A stretch of 64,000 bases of DNA. Source: Gymnogyps californianus. Its lineage: Eukaryota > Chordata > Aves > Accipitriformes > Cathartidae. Each line of letters begins with the position of its first letter. Position 1 is the stretch's first letter. The notes below the pieces were generated by a model, which worked only from the letters and a program-made list of their open reading frames with translations, did not search any database and had not been told where the DNA came from. Below, in pieces: positions 51,536-64,000 of the stretch. The stretch covers positions 81,304,520 to 81,368,519 of the forward strand of contig NC_059471.1 of assembly GCF_018139145.2 (NCBI RefSeq). The letters run 5' to 3'. The position numbers and the translations under genes are program-made.

Positions 51536-54500
51536 TTACTGAGGAAAGGGTCAGAGGAAGAATTGCTTTCTACCCTCACAAGTGAAAGACATAAAGTGCA
51601 GTGAAGAGAGAAAAAGAAGAGCCCACTCCAAATTCCCTCTAATTTTCTCCTCGGAGACACCGTCCTTTTGCAGAGGGAGCTGCGGTTTCCAAGACTCTCA
51701 TGCTGAGATAAAAATCAGATTCCATAATCCCTGAGTTAGTGGGTAAAAGAGGGGCGACATGACTAGAATTTATCTCCAGGCTATTTTTTTTCTCACCTCA
51801 AACCGATTCTGCAATTCTACTCAAAAGTGGAAACAGCTTTAGGATCAAACCCCCATTTGTGATGAATTTGCAGTCACTAAAAATGTTACCCAACTCTGTT
51901 GATTAAATTGCAGGATAAGACCAGTTTGATCCTTCCAATAAGCTCAAGATTATGCCAGCATTTTCTCAGTGACTTTGCAGAACTTTACAGCAGCCAATTA
52001 ACCTGACCAGACAGGCCAAAACCAAAGTCATCATCCAGTAATGCTAAAATAATCACAGTGGAGTTGTTAAGCAACTGCTACAACATTTTTTGGGGGTATG
52101 GCACGGGATAGAGGCACCCGATTGCCTTCAGCAATGCTGAAAACGTATGAAACATGAAATCCAGGATAACTGTAAAGCTTATTGTGAGCTGAAACAACAT
52201 GGCAACAAATGATTTCAGCCTCTCGCTAAGATTGCCAGCACTCTGTCATTTGGCAAACCTCTGAGAAGACACGAATATTTGTTTTTCTAAATCTCAGACA
52301 GCTTCGGGTTTGGAAAGCTACATAAACAAATGAATTACATGAAATCTGTGACTGACCTACAAATCCCACTCTGCCTATTTCTCTTTTCACTTCCCCTTCT
52401 GGCAGTTCAAATTCAGGAGACATCAGTCTGTTGCTACAGTAGATTTATGTTGCTGGAACGTTTACCTGAGGCCAAATGTTAGCTCTAATAACTATTTTTT
52501 ATTCCCATCCAAAAGAATGTTTACTGGCCAACGCTGAGCAACAGAAGGATACAGCAGGCTCATTTTGTCTTCTTGTTTTAAACCTTAGGGTAGAAAGAAT
52601 ATCAAACCTCAAAATATAGTTTTTCTCTTAGTATATACATATAATAGGGATTCCCATCTACCTCTGAACTCTTTGCTCTCAGTATTTTTAATGTTCTTTC
52701 CACTTCAAAGTTGTTCTGTGAACTTTACTGTTGAACATGTTAGTCTCTAATCTCAACATTTGATCTGTACACTTTTCTTTCTTTAGCAAACGATTTTTTT
52801 TTGTTTTTCATCAAAAGCCTAAAATTGTCCTGTTCCCTCCCCCCCTGCCCTTTTTCAATTACTTCTGCTGGCACTGCTGTCAGCTGCTGCTTCTGCAACT
52901 TTGCCAGTAACTGCTATGCACTAAGGAATAAAAAACATTTTAAAGAAGAGAAAATAATGTGAAGGACTTCGTTGGCTTCATCTGATCAGCTGTCCCTGAG
53001 CTGAAGAGTTAGATAACTCCTTTGGGAACATGTAATGTTAAATATTCATGGATATCCAATTCTGAAGCCATAATACTGAATATTCATATTGGAAACACAA
53101 TCCCAGGAGCTTTGCTTAGTATATAAAGGAACAGAAACGTAGCCGTTAAACTAAAGTATGCTCTAAGCTGCAATATTTCATATATACTTAATTAGAATGG
53201 GCATACTAAGGATTATTAAACATAAACATTGAAAGGCTCAGATTTGGCCCCAATGCAAATTCCTCTCTCCTGAAATTAGAATTTAATTTGGCGTCACTTT
53301 TAACACAAATTAGAAATAAAACCTGCTTTCTGATGAGACAGGATTACCCTGGGTTTAGTTTTACAGTTTTGTAACCAAGAAAATGATTGTAGTAGTCACT
53401 TCATCATAACTGTTGACACTTTAATGACAGCTTGTTTGATCTTGAACAGCCCAAGCAAAGACAATGTTGGCGTGTTCAGCACACGTTCATCACGGAAGTT
53501 TTTACAGATGTTTGAGTTGTATGTTGTATCTCCATGTGCCAGCCTGGGTCCTGACAGCTCTGGGGAATTCATCATGCAAGACGCCAAGCTACCCAACATC
53601 ACTGCTTTCCCCCAGATGGAGGTTGTTTAAGTTACGATCAAGCATCCACACACTCGCTGACAGCATGGGGGGGGAACGTTTTTGTAGGGGAGCAGGCAGG
53701 GAGGACGAGTCAGCTCTGGGCATGATGCCCCAGAGCTACCTTTGCCTGATTAGGGGTTGACCCTGATGGTGGCAAAGCTGTGGCTCCTGCAGGCTCCCTT
53801 TGGTGGACCCTCTTTCCTTGTTGACCTTGTCACCGCAGAGAGCGGTGGAGAATTTTTCTAATGTAACCCATCCAAGGTTTCTCCTCCTGTCCTCCCCTTG
53901 CCTTCCCAATAGGCTTTCCAGCATGGCTTGGATTAGCCTTAAGTTCTTGCGGTTTCTTGTTTCAGGTTTCGGTCTGGCCATTTGTCATCCTGGTTCTGTT
54001 TCTCCTCTCTGTTCTTAGAATGACAGAACACAGGATCGCCCCTCTGGATAAGATTATAAATGCTTCGCTGTCGAATTGCCAGTAATGAGTCTCTGCCAAA
54101 TTTATATTCTAAAATTCCCCAAGCAGCAATTTAATTACATTATTTTGGATACAGCACCATAGCAGCTGCATTCATTTGATGAGGATTCATTATGGTTTAT
54201 GGTGAAAACAATGGCAAATTAGCTCTGATGTGTTTTGGAATTTGCTCTTTATTTAGTTTAGAATAGCCCTGTTTTAGTGAGCACGACTCCCAAGCCCATT
54301 TGATCCTGTAGTCTGTGAGAAAGTAGGAAGGCTCTGACAGGAGTTCTTAAAAATCAGATATATCTACACCTGTTGCAGCTCAGCTATTGAAGTCCTGCTG
54401 GTTTGTGGTCAAAAGGGAATTACCAGACAGATCCATTTCACTATATTTCAAGGAATATTCCAGGACTGTTTCAAAAGTCACGTGTATAAATCAAAATAAA

Positions 54501-56942
54501 TACATAAATAACAAATCCTCAGTTTTGTCCATATTTTTCATGGATAAACTTTTCCCAAAGCAGAAAAGATTACATCCCTTCTAGAAATCTAGCAAGGGTT
54601 CTCAAGGAAATCTAAAACAAATTACTTCTGTGACTGCTTCCAAGCTCAAACTTTAAGCCAGATTTGTGAAATATTTGTTCAATTTTTTTGGAACTGTCTG
54701 GAGGACTTACAGTAAGTTTTAAGTACATACTAGGGGGTGACATGAAGCCTAATCATAGGGCAAAATTCACAGCAGGAGTGTAAAAAATCTCCAGAGATCA
54801 AATTTGTTCTCCTACCACTATTCCCAACAAAAGCCGCAGCTTCACACTAGAAGCTACATTAGAAGCTTTTGCCAGAGTGCTAACATCATGTAAGGGGCGT
54901 AACTCCTGCAGGGAATTTTTGTACTGAAAAAAGTCTTTGTGCAGGCATAGTTATAGCACCACTTTTGTACCTCTGTAGTTTAGTTTGCTTTGTTTATCAA
55001 TACAGTTGTTTTTATTGGCAAAAATAGTTTTTGGCCACTTAACGACACAAGGAAAAAGAAAGCTTTCTTTTTTCAGCTTTCCTCAAATTCTGAAAGGTTG
55101 TCTCAATGTCAAGAGTCACATCTGTACATCGTAACAGCATTCGGTGGTGATAAAGAGAACAACCCTTAACAGAGCTGGACATAGAGAAGTTGCTATATCC
55201 CCTTTTTATACACAGTTAAGGGCTATAGGTGGAATTGCTCCTCCTTGCTTCGGATAATATTTAAAGTCCATTCAATCACTTTCCTCCCTGTCCTACTCTG
55301 TAAGATTCTCATCTTTACTTTGTGCCAGAACCAGAGTAAGTCTGACCCATCACTGAGTCATTTCAACTTGCTAGACATCCAGAAAATTATTCACTTACTA
55401 TGCAGAGTTGGTTTTTTACCAACCTTGAGAGCTGGCACAGCTCAGGGTGGGATTGGACAGGCATAGCACAGATGCTGAGAAGGAGGTAGGGATGCACTGC
55501 TACAGGAGGGGGAAAACGGTGGACGCACAGAAACCAGCCATTAAATTGATCTGGCTGCTGGGAAACTGTATTTTAGGCACCTGACTTGTGCATCTACTAT
55601 CAGCACCTAGCGCAGCAGTCTTCCTAGAGCACACCTGAGCGGTCAGTGAAGACAGCTGGGTGCCTAAGGAGGGAAAAAATGGAGTAGACTCAGCCGTCCC
55701 ACCTCAGGCATGCCTGCACCACTTCATTGCCGGGGCTGCTCGCTGCCAGCAGAAAATGCAGGGAATCAGTTCACCAAAGGGTCGCACAAGTACCGGAGCT
55801 CCTTCAGCAGGACGACAGTAGCATGCAGAAAAGATAGGCAGAACAATGTAACAGGATAAACCATTTTTTGGCAGCAGTGGGCTTGTTAAATAAGTTCAGT
55901 GATCCCATAATGTACTCTCAGTACTAACACTATAAGTAAGAAAAACCCCAAATAGTCAATAATAAGTACCTAATAAATAAATAATTAGTAAATAAGAATA
56001 ATCAAAAAATCCAGTAATAGTTGCTGAAGCAATGTGGGATTCTGCTGGTGTGCCTCAGGCCAGAATTTGGTATATACTGTGAACATAATACAAAGCAAAA
56101 GTAGTCATAGGGCCAAATTTTTAAGACTGGACAGGAGGCCTTTTACTCACACTACCAAGCTGTTACTGCTTGACAGCACTAGAAACCAATTACATGAATT
56201 CTGACTCTTAAACAAGAATACTGAAATTAGATACATACTATGTAAGAGAACAAACCGCCAAAGCTTCAGAACACTTCTCTTCTACCTGGCATGCCCAGTT
56301 TAAAATGGCTTCCCATTACTGAAGCGCTTAGCTACACTCCAGGGTTTCTGACAGACTTTCCCTATGAATTTTTCTGTAGAAATGACTCAGAGAGCAGCCT
56401 TGAAACAGGCAGCTTCCAAGATCGGATATTTGCGTGACCTTGCAGACCTCCTCAGGAAGGAAATGAGTTCCTCCAAGGAAAACACGTGACAGCAGATTCA
56501 GAGCCCATTCTGCAAGCGGGAGTCATTCAATGAGGCACTCCGGTCTTGAACTTCAGGGTGAACTGCGGTTCCTACCACGCTTAGAATATGTCAGAAAAAA
56601 AAATGTAAAAACCAAGCATCCTCCCCTCTACTTTTCTGTTGTTTTCTTCCTTGGAGTGACAGTTTCATTGCTAACTATAAGCAGAGTCATTACAAAATAG
56701 TCTCCCACATCTGAATTTGTAACGTGTGACAATCATTTACCTGTAACCCAACAATTTACTTGTACCCCTATACTGTAAATACTCAACTCTGCACACAATA
56801 AAGGCAGCAATTAGTCTAAAATAGCTCCCTAATTTATTCAAAATTATTTTGATATTGTACACATTAAAATCTAAAGACTTCACTGACTTCAACAGTGCTG
56901 AAATTAAGCATTATGAGATTTAAGAGCAGAACTCCAAATCGG

Positions 56943-56967
56943 TTTTGTTTGCTTGTTTGTTTGTTTG
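56943..56967. repeat. (TTTG)n simple repeat
   Basis: Short imperfect TTTG tract (TTTTGTTTGCTTGTTTG followed by two more units). No gene content. Confidence 0.8.
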
Positions 56968-59900
56968 ATTTTTCCTAAAGAGTAGTAGTGATTTATTTGA
57001 CAGAAAAATTACATTGCTTTCAAGTGAGAATGTGCAAACTGATTTAGGCAGAGCAAGAACCCATTTAAAACTGCTCAAAATTCAGACTTCATTTAAACGT
57101 TTTTCAGGTGTTCAGAAAAATGTTTTATTAGCTTATCACTCTCTTTATCCAGCCTCTTTTAACAAAAGACATTACAAGAAAATTATTAATCTAAAGAGGC
57201 GGTATTACTTAGAGTAATTCACTGTATGTTCAGACAAAGGTTTTCAATTTGTATAAATATGGACAAAGCTGGAAGTAATCAAGTAAATTAAAGTGGTAAT
57301 AAAAGGTTCCTCTGATAGTATTCTTACCCAAAAAGAACTACAGTAATTCATAGCATCCTGCCTGCATAAGAATTTCAGTGCATCGGAATTTCAGGAGAGC
57401 TGGAGCACGTGTCTACCAAGTCTGAAAAGAAAGCTAATTCAGCAGAGGGAAAGACAATGTAAAAAAAAAAAAACACAAAAAAACTTCATGGTTGCTGCTT
57501 TAATTGGTGGATCTGAATGGAAAGGTCACTTTTTCCTCAAGAGTGATCATAAGAAATGCTCAAAAGAGGGTGAAAACATTATTGTATGTCTAATATAATG
57601 CCCCTTCCCCAGCAAGCTGCAGCATATTTTTTAAGTGGAAGGTTGTAATCAAATGCAGGGGAGAGAACACCACCTGCCCATACTTAAGGCACATGAAAGA
57701 AAAGATTGCATCATATACATTCACCCAAAGTTTGCATAACCTCACCGGGCATCTCGAGCCCTTTCAGTAAGTGGGAACCTTTCACCCCCTGGGATGAAAA
57801 AGGGCCTCAACGCAGGAGCTCCCTCACATGGCAGAGTTTTCAATGTACAGCCAAATTTTAACCCTCAGTGCTAGCCTTCCAACAGCAAACACTTACTCAC
57901 AGAAAAGCAAATGCGGCTCACTCCACCCAAGCTGAAGACCACCCTGTACAGTGGGAGAGCCCCAGCGTTGGCAGGGCCATCCTGGAGTGACCCGCTGCCC
58001 CAGCAGCCGTCTACATGGGGGAAGCAGGAACCATAGGAAAGACCACAGAGCGACCAGGAGGTCCGTGACTGCTGGAAAAACACAGGGGCTTTCTCTCCCA
58101 AGCATTCACCTCTACCAATCTCTTGCATACCTGCACATGTATTTTTCCCCTTTTATAGTTTACAGAATATAGTCAGGTTTGGTATATTGGGAAAGGCATT
58201 GAAAACATCTATTTTTGGATAGACAAATTTTAATTTTTTTAAAATGACGATGTCAGTCAAATATTATTTGTAATATTTTAATAATTCCTTCAATTATTCC
58301 TTTGATGTGCACAACCTTGCATGTATGTGTTTAGAGTCTTTGGGCCACAAATAAAACATTTTAAATACCTACTCAGATGAACTGTCATCCATACACTGAT
58401 CAATATGTTTTCTTCTCTTTAGTAACATACGATTAAGATAGATATTGCTCAAATTCAGTTTGAATGAGTTATATTCTCATTGCTGGTTTAATCTGGAAAA
58501 AAAGTTTGCACACACTGTCATTAGCTATAGCCTAACGAGTCTGCTTAATGCTTCTACCACAAGACACATATGTTGTGAACGGCTGCCTGTCTTTAATCTC
58601 TTTTAAAGTTTGACTGTATCACAGCAAATAACAAAACTCGGGTGTATAGCCTCACATTTCAAAATAGCCAGTACGTCTCCAGAAACACAGAGATGAGTTT
58701 CAGTGAGGAGGCTACTGTAACATGGGAACCTACAGCAACTGCCAGCCAGTCTTAGAGTAAAGCGCTGGGTGCTTACCAAGAGAACATTAATCTATATAAC
58801 CAATACATCAGCGTAGGTTCTTCTCTTTCCCTTTGTCACAGGATGTTTTCATTTCTCTAGTAGTTAATGTATTTTCTTTTTCACCTTTAACTAATTTTAC
58901 CTATCAGCTAGACTTAGATATGGAAAATTTCTCTGACATTCAAATGCATTACAAGCTTGAATTGACATTGTTATTCATAGATAGCATGAAATCTCAATAT
59001 AAACTGCATGGGGTAAACAGGAGAGTTTGACAAGTCTTAAGTTTTGTTTGCATATATGTGGATACTTTTAGAGAAAAGAGAAAAGCTGAATTATTTTGAT
59101 CAGGGAAGCACTTTTATTATTTTTTTTCTTCATCAGCTTCAAATTAGCCATTGCTTCCTCCAGCTGTGATACTCTGAGCGTGTTAAGAAACCTTCCAGTA
59201 CTCTCTGCCATCAGAGATGTTCCAGCTTATTTGTAGTTTAACAGGTTAGTGTTTATCTTCTGAGGCAAAAATAGAAGTTTAATACCTTTAAAGTATGTAT
59301 TTCAAAATGTGTGTGAATTACAGGTGGAATTACAGGAAACAATACAGAAAAAAATGCTGGGGTGGCTTATGATTTTAGGCATACCTATAACAAGAGCTAT
59401 ATTAACAATCCCATCCTGATATTAGTCCTGGGGCCCAAGAGCTCCATCCCCCTCTCGCTCCCATCTCTTCACTCAGCCTAACAGTAGATTGCTGCTCCCA
59501 TCTTCATCTGTCCTGGTATTAACAATGATTTATCACCCACAACTGGTGAGCCTACAGTAAGTAATGGTGTAAGAAATGATTCATGCAGTATGGCACTAGG
59601 AAGTAATGACATCGAAAAGGCCCCTCTGTACTTTTTAGCTTTTGAAGAAAAGACTATACATTTTATTACTATTTATTTTAATTTATATGAGCTGTTGCAT
59701 ATGTTACATGAAAGACCTCATTGTACCAGGTTTTTATTTTCATTTTATTTAGAATACCCTTTGGAAACAGAATGTGATATCAAACCCATAATTTCATTAA
59801 GAAAAAAAAGCTGAAACACTTATGAGATAGAAGAGAATCTTGACATAGAGATTCTCTGATATTTTGGAATCTCTCATATTTCAGTTCTTTTTTCAAATTT

Positions 59901-62900
59901 AGGGAGTGTCAATTTTCAGTCAATAGCGAGTACTGTTATAACAGTGTAATAACATCAGTTTGGACATCAGAATTAATTTGTTATTAGACTGGCACATAAG
60001 ACAGGACATACAGAGCCAGGAGTTGCACTCAGACCTGTTCACGTAGATGAAGGGCACAAAATCCAGGCCTTTCAGTGTAGTGACAAGGGAGAGTGAGGCT
60101 ACTGTATTTCAAACCAGAAAAACTATAAGAAATCAAATAGTAGTGCCTCCGCTGACTAGTGGAACTAGCCAATATTAATTTAAAACTTTTTTCTTATTTA
60201 ATCTTATCCATTACATGATGCCAACAGCTCGCCTGAATATTACTGTGACCATATAAATTTTCTACATACCTGTCATGCTTGCTTTCATATTTTGTTCTAA
60301 GCATAGTTGAATGAATATTCCTTAAACCTGGGATTACATCTCATGTACTTGTACAAGATCTTATATTACAGGACTTCTTTTGAATTGAGCCTTTGGGAAT
60401 TACCATAGTAAAATTAAGTAAAATAATTTCTATACTTTACAGATGCAGTTGGCAGAGATGATAGTACAGTGGAATACCGTCTATTCCAGTCACAAATGCC
60501 CACAGAGATTTCCTTTTTTTTTTTTTCCTTAAAAAACCCTCAACTTCCATATAGATATGAAGTTGCATATGGTATATTACTCCACCAAAATATCCTTGCC
60601 TTTTCAAATTTTCAGCATTTGATTTCTGCAGCCAATGTTCTGTGGGCCACTAAAAGGCTATGAATGAGGGGTCTGTCATACTTTAGAAGATCATTCTCAA
60701 TATCACAACTACTTGAACAGATAAATCACAAAGGAAAAAGCTAGCCATAGGCACTCCAGTTACATTTCTCATCTGTGCCCTCTCATACTGTAAAATATAA
60801 TTATAGGATCATACTGTTACTTTATGTTATTACGGCCAACATACTATAAGGAAGCTAAAATTGCAAAAGTCTCAAAAGAGAAGACTGAGATTACATTTTG
60901 GCAGGAAATTTTCATTTCTCCAAAAACACAAATGTTGTGAGCATGGGAAAAAAACCAAACCACCAAACCTTGTTGCTTTCAAAGTCAAACTGATGCAACT
61001 TTGAGCATGTATTCAATACAAACACATAAATAGCCCAAAAATTCTGGAAGTGCAATAGTGTTGTAACTGAGATGGATGGGGAAATATTTCTACAGAACCA
61101 TACTCCTGACTATGGACTCATTGCTTGTTCCTTTTTCTTCCCTTTCCAGTTTTCAGCGCTCAGAATCTCACGGAGCTCTTTCAGAGGAGACAAGGTGTAT
61201 GTGCAAATACACAGGTGCTAGCAGGCAGCACAGAATTTTCTAAATTTTGCAGTGCAATTCTAGCTACAACAATGTCTCACATCTTGGCAACTGGCGACAG
61301 CTGAAAGCTGGTCGGTAAGCTCTCATGGAGGGGACCTGTAAGGTACAGAGGCAGCCCAGAGCTCCAGTCCCTCAAGCGCTTTTGTCTAAGGCATTAAAAC
61401 AACCCTGCATGTGCTCCTCTTCCACAGTTGTAAACTGGGATATTGCATAGGACCAACACCCCGCACAAAGGAGAAATTCGTAAAACAAGTGCTACTTCCA
61501 CTCCAGCCTGCAGAAATTAAAAAAGAAAAGGCTATCGTAAAAAGCAATCCTGCTGGCACCATCAAGGCACATCATCAAGAAAGTCAGTGATAGATTACTT
61601 ATTTATTAGCTACCCAATGTGTTCTAAGCACTTTACTGATGAAGACAATGCGCTTTCAATTAAGCATTTATACTGTAAAAGGGTAAGAATTGCTTAAATA
61701 AGCATTTACGGAAGGTCTAGGAATAACTCAGTATAGTCACACTATGATAAAATAATCTAATTTTCTGTTTTCTTTGCTCCTCCTTCATTTTTCACTGACT
61801 TTAGATAACTGGAAAACAGAGCAGGCTCTGTCTGATCTGCAACAGCACATTATAAATGAGATGTGAAAGCTGTGAAGGGCAGGAATTCCCTTGCCCCACG
61901 TCCTCGGTGTGGGTGCTCGCTCTTGAGGGCAACAACGTCCTTCCCAGCAAAAGAAAAGGCTTCCTGCGTGGAGTGTCAAGGGATGCCAAGGGAGATAGGG
62001 GGCTGGATGGCTGGTTTTGGTGAGAGGTAAATAGAGATGGGAGAAAGCGGGAACACACAGTCTTACCACCCATATCAGGCTTTGAGTCCAAAGCGTATTT
62101 TAGCAACCCAACACGGCTTTCCAGTCCGTGACCTTCTGGAGGAGATTCCCTCTCCATGGAATATTCAGGCTTTCCAAATTAGGCACCGTTTCTGACTGGT
62201 ATGAACCCCTATGTATAGGTTCACAGTGCTGAGGATACATACAAGTATTATTATTTTGCTAGGAAGTGTACATTTTGCTGAAAAAAGAGGGTCAAAGAAA
62301 ATCATAATAGATGTACACTTGTAAAGCCTGAAATGGAAAGTAGTGTACTGGGATCATTGCTGGATTTGTGTTTTAAGATCAGACAATATGAAAAAAAAAT
62401 ATAATAGGTCATGAAAATTGTTCAACATAAGATGAAGAACTAAAAAGCTTTAACCATGCTCCTATGATTGTGTGTCATCACAGGGCAGAGTTAAAGTAAT
62501 TTGGATGTCTCTTCATGAAGTAATTTAACATATTAAATTAAAGCTTGAGAGAAATCTGAATATTGAGTGTTCTGCAGTGCTTATTTGGGAGATATTTACA
62601 TCCAGGTTTTGGAGTGGGTTTCCTCCTATTTAAAGCATACTATTAACCACCTTCACCTTTGTCTGAAAATGTATTTGCTGTCACATTTTTTTAAATATTT
62701 GCATTAAAACAAGATTATACCTTAAAATAAGTTCAGAATATACATACCTAACGTATAGACATACATATTCTTATCCTTCCACACACCTCTCAATGCCACC
62801 AAAGAGTGCTTTAGCCTACTGTCTGTGGGAAGTGTTTTTAGCCATACTCCCCCAACTAGCTTTATCATTCCCCGGTAAAGCACTAAAATAATTAGCTTAC

Positions 62901-63740
62901 TTATTCTGTTTATCAGTTATAAGAAAATGTGCTGTAATGCTAAAACCCGTAAATGTTCTGCCTTTGAAAGGTCACTTGTTTGTAACTTTTCCTGATACCA
63001 ACCCTATCTTTGTTACTCTGGTAGGCAGACACTACCTTTCCTAAACAAAGGATCAACCTGTGCCCAAAGTTCTAAAAAAGTTTTTTATTTGCCCTTAACC
63101 TGATCTATTTGCTTCAGTTCCATTTTTATTGCTTTATTATTTATTGTTTTAACACTAATTCTCATTCTGAGGAAGTATCTGTCGTGCATTATATTCCACC
63201 ACCAACCTTCAAGCATCGTACTGTCTAAAAACACATAAGCAAGGAAGGGTCCATCAAGAGGTCGTTACAATAAGCAAATTCAGAGCTAGAACATGGACTT
63301 AAAGTCCTTTATCTGAACAGTTTGGACCAGATCCATGGAAAAGTATGAAAATACATTTTACTTAATGCCTAGTCTGGCTTCCCTGGAAACCAGAGTCATG
63401 AGAACAAAGATAATAATGCCATACTACTTATGGTTTTATTTAATTCTCTTGTTCTTCCTGAATAGATTATGCCTTCAACACCATCATTTCCACTAAAAAT
63501 TGAAGGAAATAAGTAGTATGTGAACATTTTTTAAAGACTTGCCAACTGTTAAATTTGTGAAAGTAAGTTTTAAAAAACTATGGCTTATATTATTTAAAGG
63601 ATCTTAGGTAGATAAAATAAAAACAATCTCATAGTACTTATAACTATTGTAAAGTCATAGTTCATTATCCACAGTCATAAACACAAAGAACTTCAAACTA
63701 TGCTAAAACAGTCTAAAATTTATGAAAAAACCCCAACCAA

Positions 63741-63755
63741 CCCCCCCCCCCCCCC
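63741..63755. repeat. Poly(C) run, 15 bases
   Basis: Fifteen consecutive C on the plus strand, preceded by AACCCCAACCAA-type sequence. It is a G-run in the MID1 transcript, like the longer tract at 31307. Its length may be inexact. Confidence 0.85.
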
Positions 63756-64000
63756 AAAAAGACTAATGTTGTTATTACTGTATTGACATTTTCTATTATC
63801 CTTCTAAACTCTACCAAAGAAATACCAGATGGTGGAAACACAGCCACTTGAGAAAACACTAGACTAAGGAGAGAATGTTCTAAAGTCTGCCTTAATATTT
63901 ATATATTAATGTCATAAAATAAGTGTAGCTGGAAAAATCTTTGTAGTAAAATAGTTCATTCCTATATCAGTCCTCTTCCATGCAACAACTTAATATTTTT

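Overview
The window is AT-rich vertebrate DNA that looks avian. The evidence is several CR1 non-LTR retrotransposon fragments of different ages, a MIR-like SINE, and a solo endogenous-retrovirus LTR of a type common in birds, probably Neoaves rather than a fowl. There is no bacterial-style gene density, operon structure or CRISPR array. The species cannot be fixed from sequence alone.

The only host gene with direct support is MID1 (midline 1, TRIM18), on the minus strand. Two adjacent coding exons are present. One is 96 bp (15414-15509, 32 codons) and the next in transcript order is 108 bp (266-373, 36 codons). Both are phase 0 at each end, both are bounded by AG/GT splice sites, and together they give an uninterrupted 68-residue stretch of the MID1 coiled coil. 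The intron between them is about 15 kb (374-15413). More than 48 kb of the intron upstream of the 96-bp exon fills the rest of the window (15510-64000). The exon with the start codon and the RING/B-box region is not here and should lie beyond 64000. The exons for the FN3 and B30.2/SPRY domains should lie before position 1.

Everything else is intronic. Positions 374-15413 hold an ancient antisense CR1 (751-1485), a fold-back sequence (1741-1853), a CpG-rich patch (10041-10250), a very AT-rich stretch (12040-12640) and a MIR-like SINE (15066-15207). Positions 15510-64000 hold three sense-strand CR1 tails (19628, 27628 and 29847), small inverted-repeat elements, a purine-rich block (32290-33060), a 44-bp LTR-end insertion with a perfect 6-bp duplication (36231-36274), an old unclassified repeat (40690-41105), a 583-bp solo LTR in the same orientation as MID1 (44607-45189), and several microsatellites and homopolymers. 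The short open frames scattered through the introns look like chance or repeat-derived frames.

I found no new coding system. The most unusual items are the 44-bp LTR-terminus insertion, the perfect 22-bp palindrome centred on an E-box at the edge of a CR1 fragment, and the overlapping mutually exclusive hairpins near 25.5 kb. All repeat names rest on recalled family consensus, not on a database search.
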